From positions 1 through 30,029 of the forward strand of contig JAZLLH010000014.1 in the NCBI GenBank assembly GCA_045598025.1: a stretch of DNA of 30,029 nucleotides, given 5' to 3'. Position numbers and translations under genes: made by a program. The DNA is from UBA1195 sp045598025. GTDB taxonomy: Bacteria > Bacteroidota > Bacteroidia > Bacteroidales > WCHB1-69. Below the pieces are notes generated by a model. The model was given only the letters and a program-made list of their open reading frames with translations. It ran no database searches and was not told the DNA's origin. This document shows positions 1 to 8,482 of the stretch, piece by piece (the first letter of the stretch is position 1; every line of letters begins with the position of its first letter).

Positions 1-1095
1 ACCCGTCTGGCCCACAGCCGTGCAGGTGTGGAACGCCGTGCTTCCCTTCCCCAAAACGGTATCAGCTATCCGGAAGACGCCAAGTCCTTCGTATTGCTTC
101 CTGCCAATGCCAAACGTCTGTATCGCCAGTTGATTGACAAGCAGCCGGCTTTTACTGAAGCCTCTTCTACCTCCGGCTACAACAAGTACTTTGACGGAAA
201 GGACAAGAAATTGGGTATCATTACCAGCGGTATCGCCTATAACTACCTGATGGAAAATTTCGCCGATGGTGTATGTCCTTATCCGGTGGTGAAAATCACC
301 CAGTATCCGCTTCCTTACGACATGCTCAGCAAACTGTACGATGAATGTGCCGAACTGCTGGTGCTGGAAGACGGACAACCCTTCATCGAAGAGCAGATCC
401 GGGGATTCCTCGGCAAGGGAAAGAAAGTCATGGGCCGCATGGACGAAACCATCCGCCGCGATGGTGAAATGAATGCCGAAAAAATAGCCAAAGCCCTCGG
501 AATGAAGGTCGAACAGGGTCCTGCCGTACCGGAAGTGGTGACCAATCGCCCGCCTGCGCTCTGCCAGGGATGCCCTCACGTGGACAGCTACAATGCTCTG
601 AACGAGGTGATGGCTCAGTACGAACACGGTAAGGTATTCGGTGATATCGGATGCTACACTCTGGGATTCAATATGAAAGCCATTGATACCACGGTTTGCA
701 TGGGTGCTTCCATCACCATGGCCAAGGGTGCTTCCGAAGCCGGTGTATTCCCTGCCTGTGCCGTCATCGGAGACGGAACCTTCGGTCACAGCGGCATGAC
801 CGGTCTGTTGGACTGCGTCAATGAAAAGGCCAATGTGGTCATCATGATTCTGGACAACGACATTACGGCCATGACCGGTGGTCAGCCTTCCTCTGCTCAC
901 AACAAGCTCCGTCGCATCTGCGAAGGCTTGGGCGTGGAACCCGAACACATCCGCGACATCATTCCGTTGCCGAAGAACCATGCGGAAAACGTGAAAATCA
1001 TAGCGGAAGAAGTGGCCTACAAGGGCGTATCCGTCATTATTCCTCACCGCACTTGTCTGGTGGAATTGAAAAAACACTTGGGTGAAAAAAAATAA
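1..1095 (+). CDS. iorA: Indolepyruvate:ferredoxin oxidoreductase alpha subunit, 5' end cut by window
   Basis: The frame is open from base 1 (TRLAHSRAGVERR...), so the gene begins before the window; the GTG at 28 is internal. The enzyme oxidatively decarboxylates aryl pyruvates such as indolepyruvate to acyl-CoA, reducing ferredoxin, in the cytoplasm. The visible part holds the end of the pyrimidine-binding/transketolase-like region and the whole TPP-binding domain: a CQGCPH motif near base 570 and a TPP/Mg motif starting GDGTFGHSG (about 769-795) and ending in ILDND about 26 residues on. The protein stops soon after HRTCLVELKK, with no C-terminal ferredoxin domain (no CxxCxxCxxxC array), unlike many archaeal IorA but as I recall for Bacteroidota forms. 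It is followed 18 bases later by iorB, with which it forms the complex. Identity is secure. Confidence 0.93.
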   Translation, partial: TRLAHSRAGVERRASLPQNGISYPEDAKSFVLLPANAKRLYRQLIDKQPAFTEASSTSGYNKYFDGKDKKLGIITSGIAYNYLMENFADGVCPYPVVKITQYPLPYDMLSKLYDECAELLVLEDGQPFIEEQIRGFLGKGKKVMGRMDETIRRDGEMNAEKIAKALGMKVEQGPAVPEVVTNRPPALCQGCPHVDSYNALNEVMAQYEHGKVFGDIGCYTLGFNMKAIDTTVCMGASITMAKGASEAGVFPACAVIGDGTFGHSGMTGLLDCVNEKANVVIMILDNDITAMTGGQPSSAHNKLRRICEGLGVEPEHIRDIIPLPKNHAENVKIIAEEVAYKGVSVIIPHRTCLVELKKHLGEKK

Positions 1096-1100
1096 TAAAT

Positions 1101-1105
1101 AGGAG
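1101..1105 (+). promoter_or_regulatory. Ribosome binding site of iorB
   Basis: AGGAG lies 8 bases before the ATG at 1114. A clear Shine-Dalgarno is uncommon in this window, so it fixes the iorB start. Confidence 0.7.
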
Positions 1106-1113
1106 ATTGCATC

Positions 1114-1680
1114 ATGAAGAAAGATATCATATTGTGCGGAGTCGGCGGTGACGGTATCGTTTCCGTGGCCAAAATCATTTCCGACGCAGCCTTGAATAAG
1201 AATTTATATTTGAAACAGTCTGAAATTCACGGTATGTCCCAGCGCGGCGGTTCGGTGTTTTCCCACCTCCGTCTGTCAGACAAACCCATTTTCGCGGATG
1301 TCATTCCCGAAGGTCAGGCCGACATTATCCTGTCTTCCGAACCTATGGAAGCGCTCCGTTACCTGCCTTTCCTGGCGAAGGACGGTTGCGTGATTACCAA
1401 TTCCGAGCCTTTTGTCAACATCAAGAACTATCCGGATGTGGACAAAATCATGGCCGAAATCAACAAGATAGGAAAACGCGTAGTATTCAATTCCAACGAG
1501 GTGGCCAAGAAGGTCAATGCCCGTTCCAACATGGTGTTGCTGGGTGCCGCCGTTCCTTACCTGGAAATTGAGATGGAAAAACTGGAAGACGCCATTCATC
1601 ACATTTTCGACCGCAAGGGCGAGGCCGTGGTCAAATCCAACCTGGATGCCATTCATGCCGGATACGAAGCCGGAAAATAA
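1114..1680 (+). CDS. iorB: Indolepyruvate:ferredoxin oxidoreductase beta subunit
   Basis: 188 residues, the usual length for IorB. This is the gamma-type (pyruvate-ferredoxin oxidoreductase catalytic) domain: the N-terminus GVGGDGIVSVAKII and the segment EIHGMSQRGGSV are the conserved family signatures. It partners IorA, encoded 18 bases upstream, to make the heterodimer used in aromatic amino acid breakdown or reductive synthesis from aryl acetates. The start is the ATG at 1114 behind AGGAG. The pair ends in a strong intrinsic terminator at 1739-1769, so iorAB is a closed transcription unit on its 3' side. Confidence 0.95.
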   Translation: MKKDIILCGVGGDGIVSVAKIISDAALNKNLYLKQSEIHGMSQRGGSVFSHLRLSDKPIFADVIPEGQADIILSSEPMEALRYLPFLAKDGCVITNSEPFVNIKNYPDVDKIMAEINKIGKRVVFNSNEVAKKVNARSNMVLLGAAVPYLEIEMEKLEDAIHHIFDRKGEAVVKSNLDAIHAGYEAGK

Positions 1681-1738
1681 TTTCCATCGCAAACACAGCA
1701 GGGAGTTACGACCGTAGCCTCTGCTCACGATAGAATGC

Positions 1739-1769
1739 AAGGACGTTCCGTAGGGGACGTCCTTTTTTT
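1739..1769 (+). terminator. Intrinsic terminator of iorAB
   Basis: AAGGACGT (1739-1746) pairs perfectly with ACGTCCTT (1757-1764); up to three further pairs (TCC with GGG, including a T-G) can close to a four-base loop. A run of seven T follows at 1763-1769. It sits 58 bases after the iorB stop and before the topB promoter. Confidence 0.85.
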
Positions 1770-1824
1770 GCGGAAGGTAACTTGATAATTTTTGCGAATC
1801 GGATATTCGTGTCGAAATAATGAT

Positions 1825-1832
1825 TATCTTTG
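1825..1832 (+). promoter_or_regulatory. -7 box of the topB promoter
   Basis: TATCTTTG matches the Bacteroidota -7 consensus TAnnTTTG exactly. It ends 32 bases before the topB ATG, giving a short leader. No clear TTTG is seen at the usual -33 distance, so the upstream half is weak. Confidence 0.6.
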
Positions 1833-1864
1833 CAGAAAAATAGACATTTATAGAGGGAAAAAGG

Positions 1865-3703
1865 ATGATTGTCTGTATAGCTGAAAAGCCCAGTGTGGCG
1901 AAGGATATTGCGAAGGTGTTGGGCGCCAATCAGTCTAAGGACGGCTACATGGAAGGGAACGGCTATCAGGTCACGTGGACCTTCGGGCACCTGTGTACGC
2001 TGAAGGAGCCGCATGATTATACCCCTTTGTGGAAACCCTGGGCGCTGAGCCGTCTGCCAATGATTCCGCCGCGTTTTGGAATCAAATTGATTGACAGTCC
2101 CTCCATACAGAAACAGTTCCATACCATCGAGACCCTCATGCAGTCAGCGGAACGCATCGTAAACTGCGGGGATGCCGGGCAGGAAGGAGAACTGATACAG
2201 CGATGGGTCATGCAGAAGGCCAGAGTCACTTGTCCGGTGCAGCGTCTGTGGATTTCCTCCCTGACGGAAGAGGCTATACGGGATGGTTTTCAGCATCTCA
2301 AGGATCAGTCGGAATATCAGTCTCTCTATGAAGCCGGTCTGTCACGGGCCATCGGTGACTGGCTGTTGGGAATGAACGCCACCCGTCTGTATACGCTCAA
2401 ATACGGACAAAACCGTCAGGTGTTGTCTGTCGGAAGGGTACAGACCCCGACACTGGCTCTGATCGTGAACCGCTATCTGGAAATAAAGAATTTCAAACCG
2501 GAACCGTATTGGGTGCTTTCTACCCTGTACAGAGATACCCTGTTTACGGCCACACAGGGAAAATTTCTGGATCAGTCGGCAGGGCAGACGGCTTTGCAGA
2601 TGATATGGGAAAAGCCGTTCCAGGTGACGGAAGTTTCCCAAAAGAACGGAAAGGAAGCGCCCCCTCGTCTGTTTGACCTGACATCTCTGCAGGTAGAGTG
2701 CAACAAAAAATATGCTTTTTCGGCCGAACAGACCCTGCAGTTGATACAGAGCCTGTACGAAAAGAAATTCACAACCTATCCGCGTGTGGATACAACCTAT
2801 CTGAGCGACGATATCTACCCCAAATGTCCACAGATACTGCAGGGCTTGAAAGCCTATGCCTCTCTGGTATCTCCCCTGAACGGGAAAAAACTGCTCAAAA
2901 GCCGTAAGGTGTTTGACAGCAGCAAGGTGACGGATCACCATGCCATCATACCCACCGGTGTTCCTGCTCAAAACCTGAGTCCGCAGGAATCCCTTGTATA
3001 CGATGAGGTTTGCCGTCATTTCATAGCGGTTTTTTATCCGGACTGTCAGATTTCTACCACCACCGTATTCGGTAAAGTTGCATCCGTGGAGTTCAAGACT
3101 ACCGGAAAGCAGGTGCTGGATCCGGGGTGGAGAGTGGTAATCAAGCCGGAACCGGCATCCAAGGAGAGCGATGCTTCAGATAAAGAGGAAGATGGGGAAA
3201 AGGTATTGCCCGATTTCGTCAAAGGGGAGAGCGGTCCCCACAAACCGCAGTTGTCCGAGAAACAGACTACGCCGCCCAAACTGTATACGGAGGCTACCTT
3301 GCTGAGGGCTATGGAAACTGCAGGAAAACTGGTGGACGACGAAACCCTGAGGGAAGCATTGAAAGAGAACGGCATCGGTCGTCCCTCCACGCGTGCAGCC
3401 ATCATAGAAACCCTGTTCAAACGGCACTATATCCGCAAGGAACGGAAAAACCTTCTTCCCACACCGACCGGCATAGAGCTTGTTTCCTTTATCCGCGGGG
3501 ACCTTTTGAAAAGTGCTGAGCTGACCGGAATATGGGAGAAGAAATTGAGGGAAATCGAGCAGCATACGTACGATGCCCGTCAGTTTCTGGAGGAACTCAA
3601 GCAAATGGTTTCCCAAATCGTGCAGGAAGTGATGAATGATCAGAGCAACCGTCGGATAGTTCCTTCCGCTGCCCCTGCTTCCGAAACACAGAAAAAAAAG
3701 TAG
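1865..3703 (+). CDS. topB: DNA topoisomerase III
   Basis: 612-residue type IA topoisomerase, which cuts and passes single DNA strands to resolve late replication and recombination intermediates. The Toprim domain opens with IAEKPSVAKDIA (Glu7) and has the acidic DAGQEGEL motif (103-110). The active-site segment TTYPRVDTTYLS places the catalytic tyrosine at Tyr305. GIGRPSTRA lies in the later gate domain. There are no C-terminal zinc-finger cysteine clusters, fitting topo III rather than topo I. A charged Lys/Glu/Asp-rich insert lies around residues 433-460. Start is ATG at 1865 just after GGGAAAAAGG. The gene stands alone, with its own -7 box and an upstream terminator. Conjugative elements also carry topB-like genes, but the housekeeping context favours a chromosomal copy. 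Confidence 0.92.
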   Translation: MIVCIAEKPSVAKDIAKVLGANQSKDGYMEGNGYQVTWTFGHLCTLKEPHDYTPLWKPWALSRLPMIPPRFGIKLIDSPSIQKQFHTIETLMQSAERIVNCGDAGQEGELIQRWVMQKARVTCPVQRLWISSLTEEAIRDGFQHLKDQSEYQSLYEAGLSRAIGDWLLGMNATRLYTLKYGQNRQVLSVGRVQTPTLALIVNRYLEIKNFKPEPYWVLSTLYRDTLFTATQGKFLDQSAGQTALQMIWEKPFQVTEVSQKNGKEAPPRLFDLTSLQVECNKKYAFSAEQTLQLIQSLYEKKFTTYPRVDTTYLSDDIYPKCPQILQGLKAYASLVSPLNGKKLLKSRKVFDSSKVTDHHAIIPTGVPAQNLSPQESLVYDEVCRHFIAVFYPDCQISTTTVFGKVASVEFKTTGKQVLDPGWRVVIKPEPASKESDASDKEEDGEKVLPDFVKGESGPHKPQLSEKQTTPPKLYTEATLLRAMETAGKLVDDETLREALKENGIGRPSTRAAIIETLFKRHYIRKERKNLLPTPTGIELVSFIRGDLLKSAELTGIWEKKLREIEQHTYDARQFLEELKQMVSQIVQEVMNDQSNRRIVPSAAPASETQKKK

Positions 3704-3711
3704 TTTTTTCC

Positions 3712-3719
3712 TGTATTTG
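3712..3719 (+). promoter_or_regulatory. Possible -7 box for uvrA
   Basis: TGTATTTG differs from TAnnTTTG by one base and lies 53 bases before the uvrA start, just after topB. It is the best candidate promoter in the 69-base gap; a degenerate one. Confidence 0.35.
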
Positions 3720-3772
3720 CACAATAAAAACGCATTTATACGTTATCCTTCATTGTTTTTTTATGCAATGAC

Positions 3773-6610
3773 ATGGCGCTGACATTTGAAGGAGAAGAAA
3801 AAGACCTGGTTATCAAGGGTGCTCGTGTGCACAATCTGAAAAATATAGATGTGACACTCCCGCGCAACCGCCTGGTGGTATTTACCGGTTTGTCCGGTTC
3901 TGGAAAGTCGTCTCTGGCTTTCGACACCATCTATGCGGAGGGGCAGCGCCGTTACATGGAGACATTTTCCTCCTATGCCCGTCATTTCATAGGGGACATT
4001 ACCCGTCCGGATGTAGACAAAATCACCGGATTGAGTCCGGTGATTGCCATAGAGCAGAAGACGGTGAACCGCAGTCCCCGTTCCACTGTCGGTACGGTGA
4101 CTGAAATCTACGATTTCCTCCGTCTGCTGTATTCCCGTGTTTCCACAGCCTATTCCTATCATACGGGAGAGCCGATGATACGGTATACCGAATCCCAAAT
4201 CGAAGATCTGATTCTCAAAAACTACCATCATAAAAAGGTGCTTGTGCTGTCGCCTTTGGTGCGGGGGCGCAAGGGACATTACAGGGAAGTGTTCCAGCAG
4301 ATTTTGAAGTGGGGTTTCCTGCATGCCCGTGTTGATGGGGTGCTGCAGGAGGTTATGCTCCGTATGCAGGTCGACCGTTACAAAACGCACGACATAGAAT
4401 TGGTCGTGGATACGTTGGTGGTAAAGGATGAAAACCGTCAGCGCCTGAAAAAATCCATACAGACAGCCATGAAGTACGGCAAGGGCACCCTGATGGTACT
4501 GGAAGCCGAAGGGGAAGGCAAACCTAGGATATACAGCCGGTATTTGATGTGTCCTACGACGGGCATGTCCTATCCGGAACCGGAACCCAATACCTTTTCC
4601 TTCAATTCTCCCTACGGAGCCTGTCCCAAATGCCACGGGCTGGGAGAAGTGGTTGAGGCTGATTTCAATAAGCTTGTGCCGGACAAAAAGATGAGCATAC
4701 GCGACGGGGGGCTTGTTCCTTTGGGAAAGTACAAATCCAACTGGATCTTTCATCAGATAGAGCAAATTGCACAGAAAGAAGGATTTACGCTTAATACTCC
4801 CATAGAAGACATTCCGGAGGAAGCCTTGAATATGATTCTTTACGGTTCGGAAAATCCGCTTTCCTATGATTCGGATGAAGGTGGAAAATACGCATATTAT
4901 GGTCATTTTGAGGGTGTTGTCAATTTTATTGTCTCCCAAAATACGGAAGATGCTCCGGCCAATATCCGCAAATGGGCCCAGCAGTTCATGCATACGCAGA
5001 CCTGTGATGTGTGCCAGGGAACCCGTCTGAAGAAGGAAGTGCTTTATTTCCGCATAGGGAAGTATTCCATAGCCGATCTTTCTGCGATGGATTTGTCGCA
5101 ATTACACGACTTCATGCTTCACATCCACGAAATTCTGGACGAAAAGCAGCAGCTGATTGCGAAGGATATAGTGAAGGAAATCGATGGCCGTTTGCAGTTG
5201 CTGTTGAACCTCGGAATAGATTACCTTTCGTTGAACCGTTCGTCTCAGACCCTTTCCGGAGGAGAAGCCCAGCGCATCCGTCTGGCTACACAGATAGGTT
5301 CCCGTTTGGTCAATGTGCTGTACATTCTGGATGAGCCAAGCATAGGACTTCATCAGCGAGACAATAACCGTCTGATCGATGCGATGAAGCGTCTGAGGGA
5401 TGCCGGCAATTCCGTCATTGTGGTTGAACACGACCTGGATACGATGAAGGCCGCTGATTATATCGTGGATGTAGGTCCTGCCGCCGGTTTGAGAGGGGGC
5501 CACATACTGTTTTCCGGAACGTTTGAGGATTTGTGCCGTTCCCAGACTCTCACAGCTGATTATCTGAATGGGAAAAAGCAGATTGCAGTGCCCTCAAAAA
5601 GAAGAAGGGGGAGCGGAGAAAGCCTGATGCTCAAGGGAGCCTGTGGCAACAACCTGAAAAAAGTGGACGTGCGTTTTCCCTTGGGTACCTTCATTTGTGT
5701 GAGCGGAGTTTCCGGGAGCGGGAAATCCTCTTTGATCAACGGAACGCTGTATCCTATATTGAATCAGGCTATATACAGATCAGAAAAACGTCCGTTGCCC
5801 TATGCTTCCATTGAAGGCTTGGAGCATTTGGACAAGGTTATAGAAATAGATCAGCAGCCAATAGGCCGCACTCCCCGTTCCAATCCGGCAACCTATATTG
5901 GGGTGTTTGATGAAATCCGGAAATTGTTTGCATCTTTGCCCGAGGCAAAATTGCGCAATTATACACCCGGCCGTTTTTCATTTAATGTGTCCGGTGGCCG
6001 CTGCGAAGTATGCAAGGGTTCCGGAATGCGAACCATCGAAATGAATTTTATGCCGGATGTGTATGTGCACTGCGAAACCTGCAATGGCAAACGTTATAAT
6101 AGGGAAACGCTGGAAATCAGATATAAAGGAAAATCCATCAGCGATGTGCTGGATATGACAGTGAGCGAGGCATTGGAATTTTTCGAAGGCATCCCTAATA
6201 TTTGTCACCGATTGTTGACGCTGCAAAAGGTCGGTCTGGGTTATCTGGGACTCGGACAGTCCTCTATTACCTTGTCGGGTGGGGAAGCGCAGCGCATCAA
6301 ACTGGCCGCGGAACTCTGCAAGAAAGATACGGGTAAAACCTTCTATATATTGGACGAACCGACTACCGGACTGCATTTCGAGGATATCCGCATCCTGCTG
6401 GATGTATTGCAGCAACTGGTGGATAAGGGCAATACCGTTTTGGTTATAGAACACAATATGGATGTAATCAAAACGGCTGATTATCTGATTGACATGGGAA
6501 AGGAAGGTGGTGTGCGCGGAGGATATGTCATCGCCGAGGGAACTCCCGAGCAAGTGGTCCGCAAGGGAAACGGATACACGGCATTGTATCTGAAAGATTA
6601 TCTGAAATGA
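3773..6610 (+). CDS. uvrA: UvrABC excinuclease ATPase subunit UvrA
   Basis: 945 residues, close to the E. coli length. UvrA dimers scan DNA for bulky lesions and load UvrB in nucleotide excision repair. It has two ABC ATPase modules: Walker A GLSGSGKS (39-46) and GVSGSGKS (645-652), and two LSGGEAQRI signatures. The C-terminal C4 zinc module, essential for damage handling, is intact (Cys744, Cys747, Cys767, Cys770). In the first zinc module only three of four cysteines remain: Cys260, Cys284 and Cys287 are present, but the fourth position is Thr263 (CPTTG instead of CPxCG). I recall this change in other Bacteroidota UvrA, so it is probably lineage-wide. The start ATG at 3773 leads into ALTFEGEEKDLVIKGARVHNL, the normal UvrA beginning. 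The stop overlaps the next gene by four bases. Confidence 0.96.
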   Translation: MALTFEGEEKDLVIKGARVHNLKNIDVTLPRNRLVVFTGLSGSGKSSLAFDTIYAEGQRRYMETFSSYARHFIGDITRPDVDKITGLSPVIAIEQKTVNRSPRSTVGTVTEIYDFLRLLYSRVSTAYSYHTGEPMIRYTESQIEDLILKNYHHKKVLVLSPLVRGRKGHYREVFQQILKWGFLHARVDGVLQEVMLRMQVDRYKTHDIELVVDTLVVKDENRQRLKKSIQTAMKYGKGTLMVLEAEGEGKPRIYSRYLMCPTTGMSYPEPEPNTFSFNSPYGACPKCHGLGEVVEADFNKLVPDKKMSIRDGGLVPLGKYKSNWIFHQIEQIAQKEGFTLNTPIEDIPEEALNMILYGSENPLSYDSDEGGKYAYYGHFEGVVNFIVSQNTEDAPANIRKWAQQFMHTQTCDVCQGTRLKKEVLYFRIGKYSIADLSAMDLSQLHDFMLHIHEILDEKQQLIAKDIVKEIDGRLQLLLNLGIDYLSLNRSSQTLSGGEAQRIRLATQIGSRLVNVLYILDEPSIGLHQRDNNRLIDAMKRLRDAGNSVIVVEHDLDTMKAADYIVDVGPAAGLRGGHILFSGTFEDLCRSQTLTADYLNGKKQIAVPSKRRRGSGESLMLKGACGNNLKKVDVRFPLGTFICVSGVSGSGKSSLINGTLYPILNQAIYRSEKRPLPYASIEGLEHLDKVIEIDQQPIGRTPRSNPATYIGVFDEIRKLFASLPEAKLRNYTPGRFSFNVSGGRCEVCKGSGMRTIEMNFMPDVYVHCETCNGKRYNRETLEIRYKGKSISDVLDMTVSEALEFFEGIPNICHRLLTLQKVGLGYLGLGQSSITLSGGEAQRIKLAAELCKKDTGKTFYILDEPTTGLHFEDIRILLDVLQQLVDKGNTVLVIEHNMDVIKTADYLIDMGKEGGVRGGYVIAEGTPEQVVRKGNGYTALYLKDYLK

Positions 6611-8448
6611 GAAACGTAGAATTGCTCAGTCCTGCCAAAAATGCCTATTGTGGCATAGAAGCCGTAAAGCACGGAGCGGATGCCGTTTACATAGGTGCGC
6701 CCCGTTTCAGTGCGCGTGCAGCGGCCGGCAATTCCTGGGAAGATATAGAAAAACTGCTGAATTTTGCGCATGTGTACAGGGCGAAGGTGTTTGTTGCCTT
6801 GAATACCATTTTGGGCGATGCCGAATTGGAGGAAGCCGCCAGTATGGCAGTCCGATGCTATGAAATGGGAGTGGATGCACTGATTGTACAGGATATGGGA
6901 CTGCTGCGCATGGACCTGCCGCCCATCGCTCTGCATGCAAGCACGCAGTGTGACAACCGTTCTGTCGAAAAAGTGAAATTTCTGCAGAAATCCGGGTTTC
7001 AAAGGGTAGTGCTGGCCAGGGAACTTTCCCTGAAGCAGATTTCCGACATACACCGACAGTGTGAGGTAGAATTGGAAGCTTTTGTACACGGATCACTTTG
7101 TGTGAGTTACAGCGGTCTGTGCTATATGAGTTATGCTTCCTGCGGACGTTCTGCCAACAGGGGAAATTGTGCGCAGTATTGCCGGCTTCCCTACGATTTG
7201 GAAGATGCCAACGGAAAAAAAATAGCCGAATCGGCCTATTTGCTTTCCCTGAAGGATATGGATCGCTCCGACAGCCTGGAATCCATGCTGGATGCGGGAG
7301 TGACTTCCCTGAAGATTGAAGGCCGTCTGAAGGATGCTGATTATGTAAAAAATATTACCCTGTACTACCGTCGTCGCTTGGATGCGGTTTTGGAAGGCCG
7401 TTCCGCCGATTATGTAAAAGCGTCTATGGGTCGGGTATATGCCGATTTTATCCCCGATCCGAAAAAGACTTTCCATAGGGATGCCACTCCGTATTTCCTG
7501 TCCGGGAAAAGGGACGATATGGCATATATGTGCACATCCAAATCCATGGGAGAGGAAATCGGCACGGTGCGGGAGGTAGCTGCCGGATGCCTGAAAATCC
7601 GTACGGAAAAGGACATCCATAATGGAGACGGTCTGTGTTTTCTGGATGGAAAGCAGCGTCTGCAGGGCTTTCGGATCAACTCGGTACGGGGGGATACCCT
7701 GTTTCCGTTGGAAATGCCGGAAAGCCTGACGGTCGGAACCCGTCTGTTTCGCAACGAGGACCGGCTTTTTTCCAAGAAATTACAGGGAGAGACGGCCCAG
7801 CGCAGAATACCTCTGCGCATGTGTCTGACAGAGACAGAAACCGCTTATTGTCTGACTCTGACCAGCGAAGATGGCGTCTCCGTCCGGGTGGAGAGACCGT
7901 CTGCCGACCGACAGTATGCGGACAAGGCAGACGAATCCCGTCGCAACATCATAGCCCAATTGTCCCGCCTCGGCGGAACGGAATTCGAGACGGAGGAAGT
8001 GTCGGTTGAGTTTCCCCGCATGCGTTTCATTCCTGCCTCTTTTCTTGCCTCTATGAGGAGGGAAGCTGTGGAAGCCTTGTCGGACAGACGCTCTGTGTAT
8101 CGTCCGGCCGATGCCGTTCGGGTGGAGGATACATCCTACCCGTGGCCGTTTGGAAAAAAATCGGATTACCGGGCCAATGTCCGAAACCGTCTGGCTCTCT
8201 CTTTTTATACGGATCATGGTGTAGAGGAAGTGGAACCGGCCCTGGAAGAAGGACGGGAACCCGCATCCCCCTTGGTGTTGATGCAGTGCCGTTACTGCAT
8301 ACGCTATGCTTTGGGAGCCTGTCGGAAGCAGACTGCTTCGCGGACGCCGGATTGGAAGGAACCCTTGAGTCTGGTACACGGGAAAACCCGTTATCGCTTG
8401 GAGTTTGACTGTTCAGCCTGTGAAATGAAAATACAATTTGAACCATAA
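6607..8448 (+). CDS. U32-family protein, RlhA-like 23S rRNA C2501 hydroxylase
   Basis: 613 residues, coupled to uvrA by an ATGA overlap. It belongs to peptidase family U32, whose better-characterised members (RlhA, TrhP) are prephenate-dependent RNA hydroxylases rather than proteases. The N-terminus ELLSPAKNAYCGIEAVKHGADAVYIG and the U32 signature around 155-175 (EAFVHGSLCVSYSGLC) are diagnostic. Cys165, Cys172, Cys188 and Cys192 match the iron-sulfur cysteines of this family; Cys179 is nearby. Length and a C-terminal extension match RlhA (E. coli about 650 residues) rather than the shorter TrhP. The extension ends in a second cysteine set (Cys561, 564, 572, 602, 605) that looks like a metal site. 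RlhA-type rRNA modification is the best guess; substrate is inferred. Confidence 0.82.
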   Translation: MRNVELLSPAKNAYCGIEAVKHGADAVYIGAPRFSARAAAGNSWEDIEKLLNFAHVYRAKVFVALNTILGDAELEEAASMAVRCYEMGVDALIVQDMGLLRMDLPPIALHASTQCDNRSVEKVKFLQKSGFQRVVLARELSLKQISDIHRQCEVELEAFVHGSLCVSYSGLCYMSYASCGRSANRGNCAQYCRLPYDLEDANGKKIAESAYLLSLKDMDRSDSLESMLDAGVTSLKIEGRLKDADYVKNITLYYRRRLDAVLEGRSADYVKASMGRVYADFIPDPKKTFHRDATPYFLSGKRDDMAYMCTSKSMGEEIGTVREVAAGCLKIRTEKDIHNGDGLCFLDGKQRLQGFRINSVRGDTLFPLEMPESLTVGTRLFRNEDRLFSKKLQGETAQRRIPLRMCLTETETAYCLTLTSEDGVSVRVERPSADRQYADKADESRRNIIAQLSRLGGTEFETEEVSVEFPRMRFIPASFLASMRREAVEALSDRRSVYRPADAVRVEDTSYPWPFGKKSDYRANVRNRLALSFYTDHGVEEVEPALEEGREPASPLVLMQCRYCIRYALGACRKQTASRTPDWKEPLSLVHGKTRYRLEFDCSACEMKIQFEP

Positions 8449-8482
8449 TAGCAAAAAAACAAACCTAAGCTCAAACTGAAAA

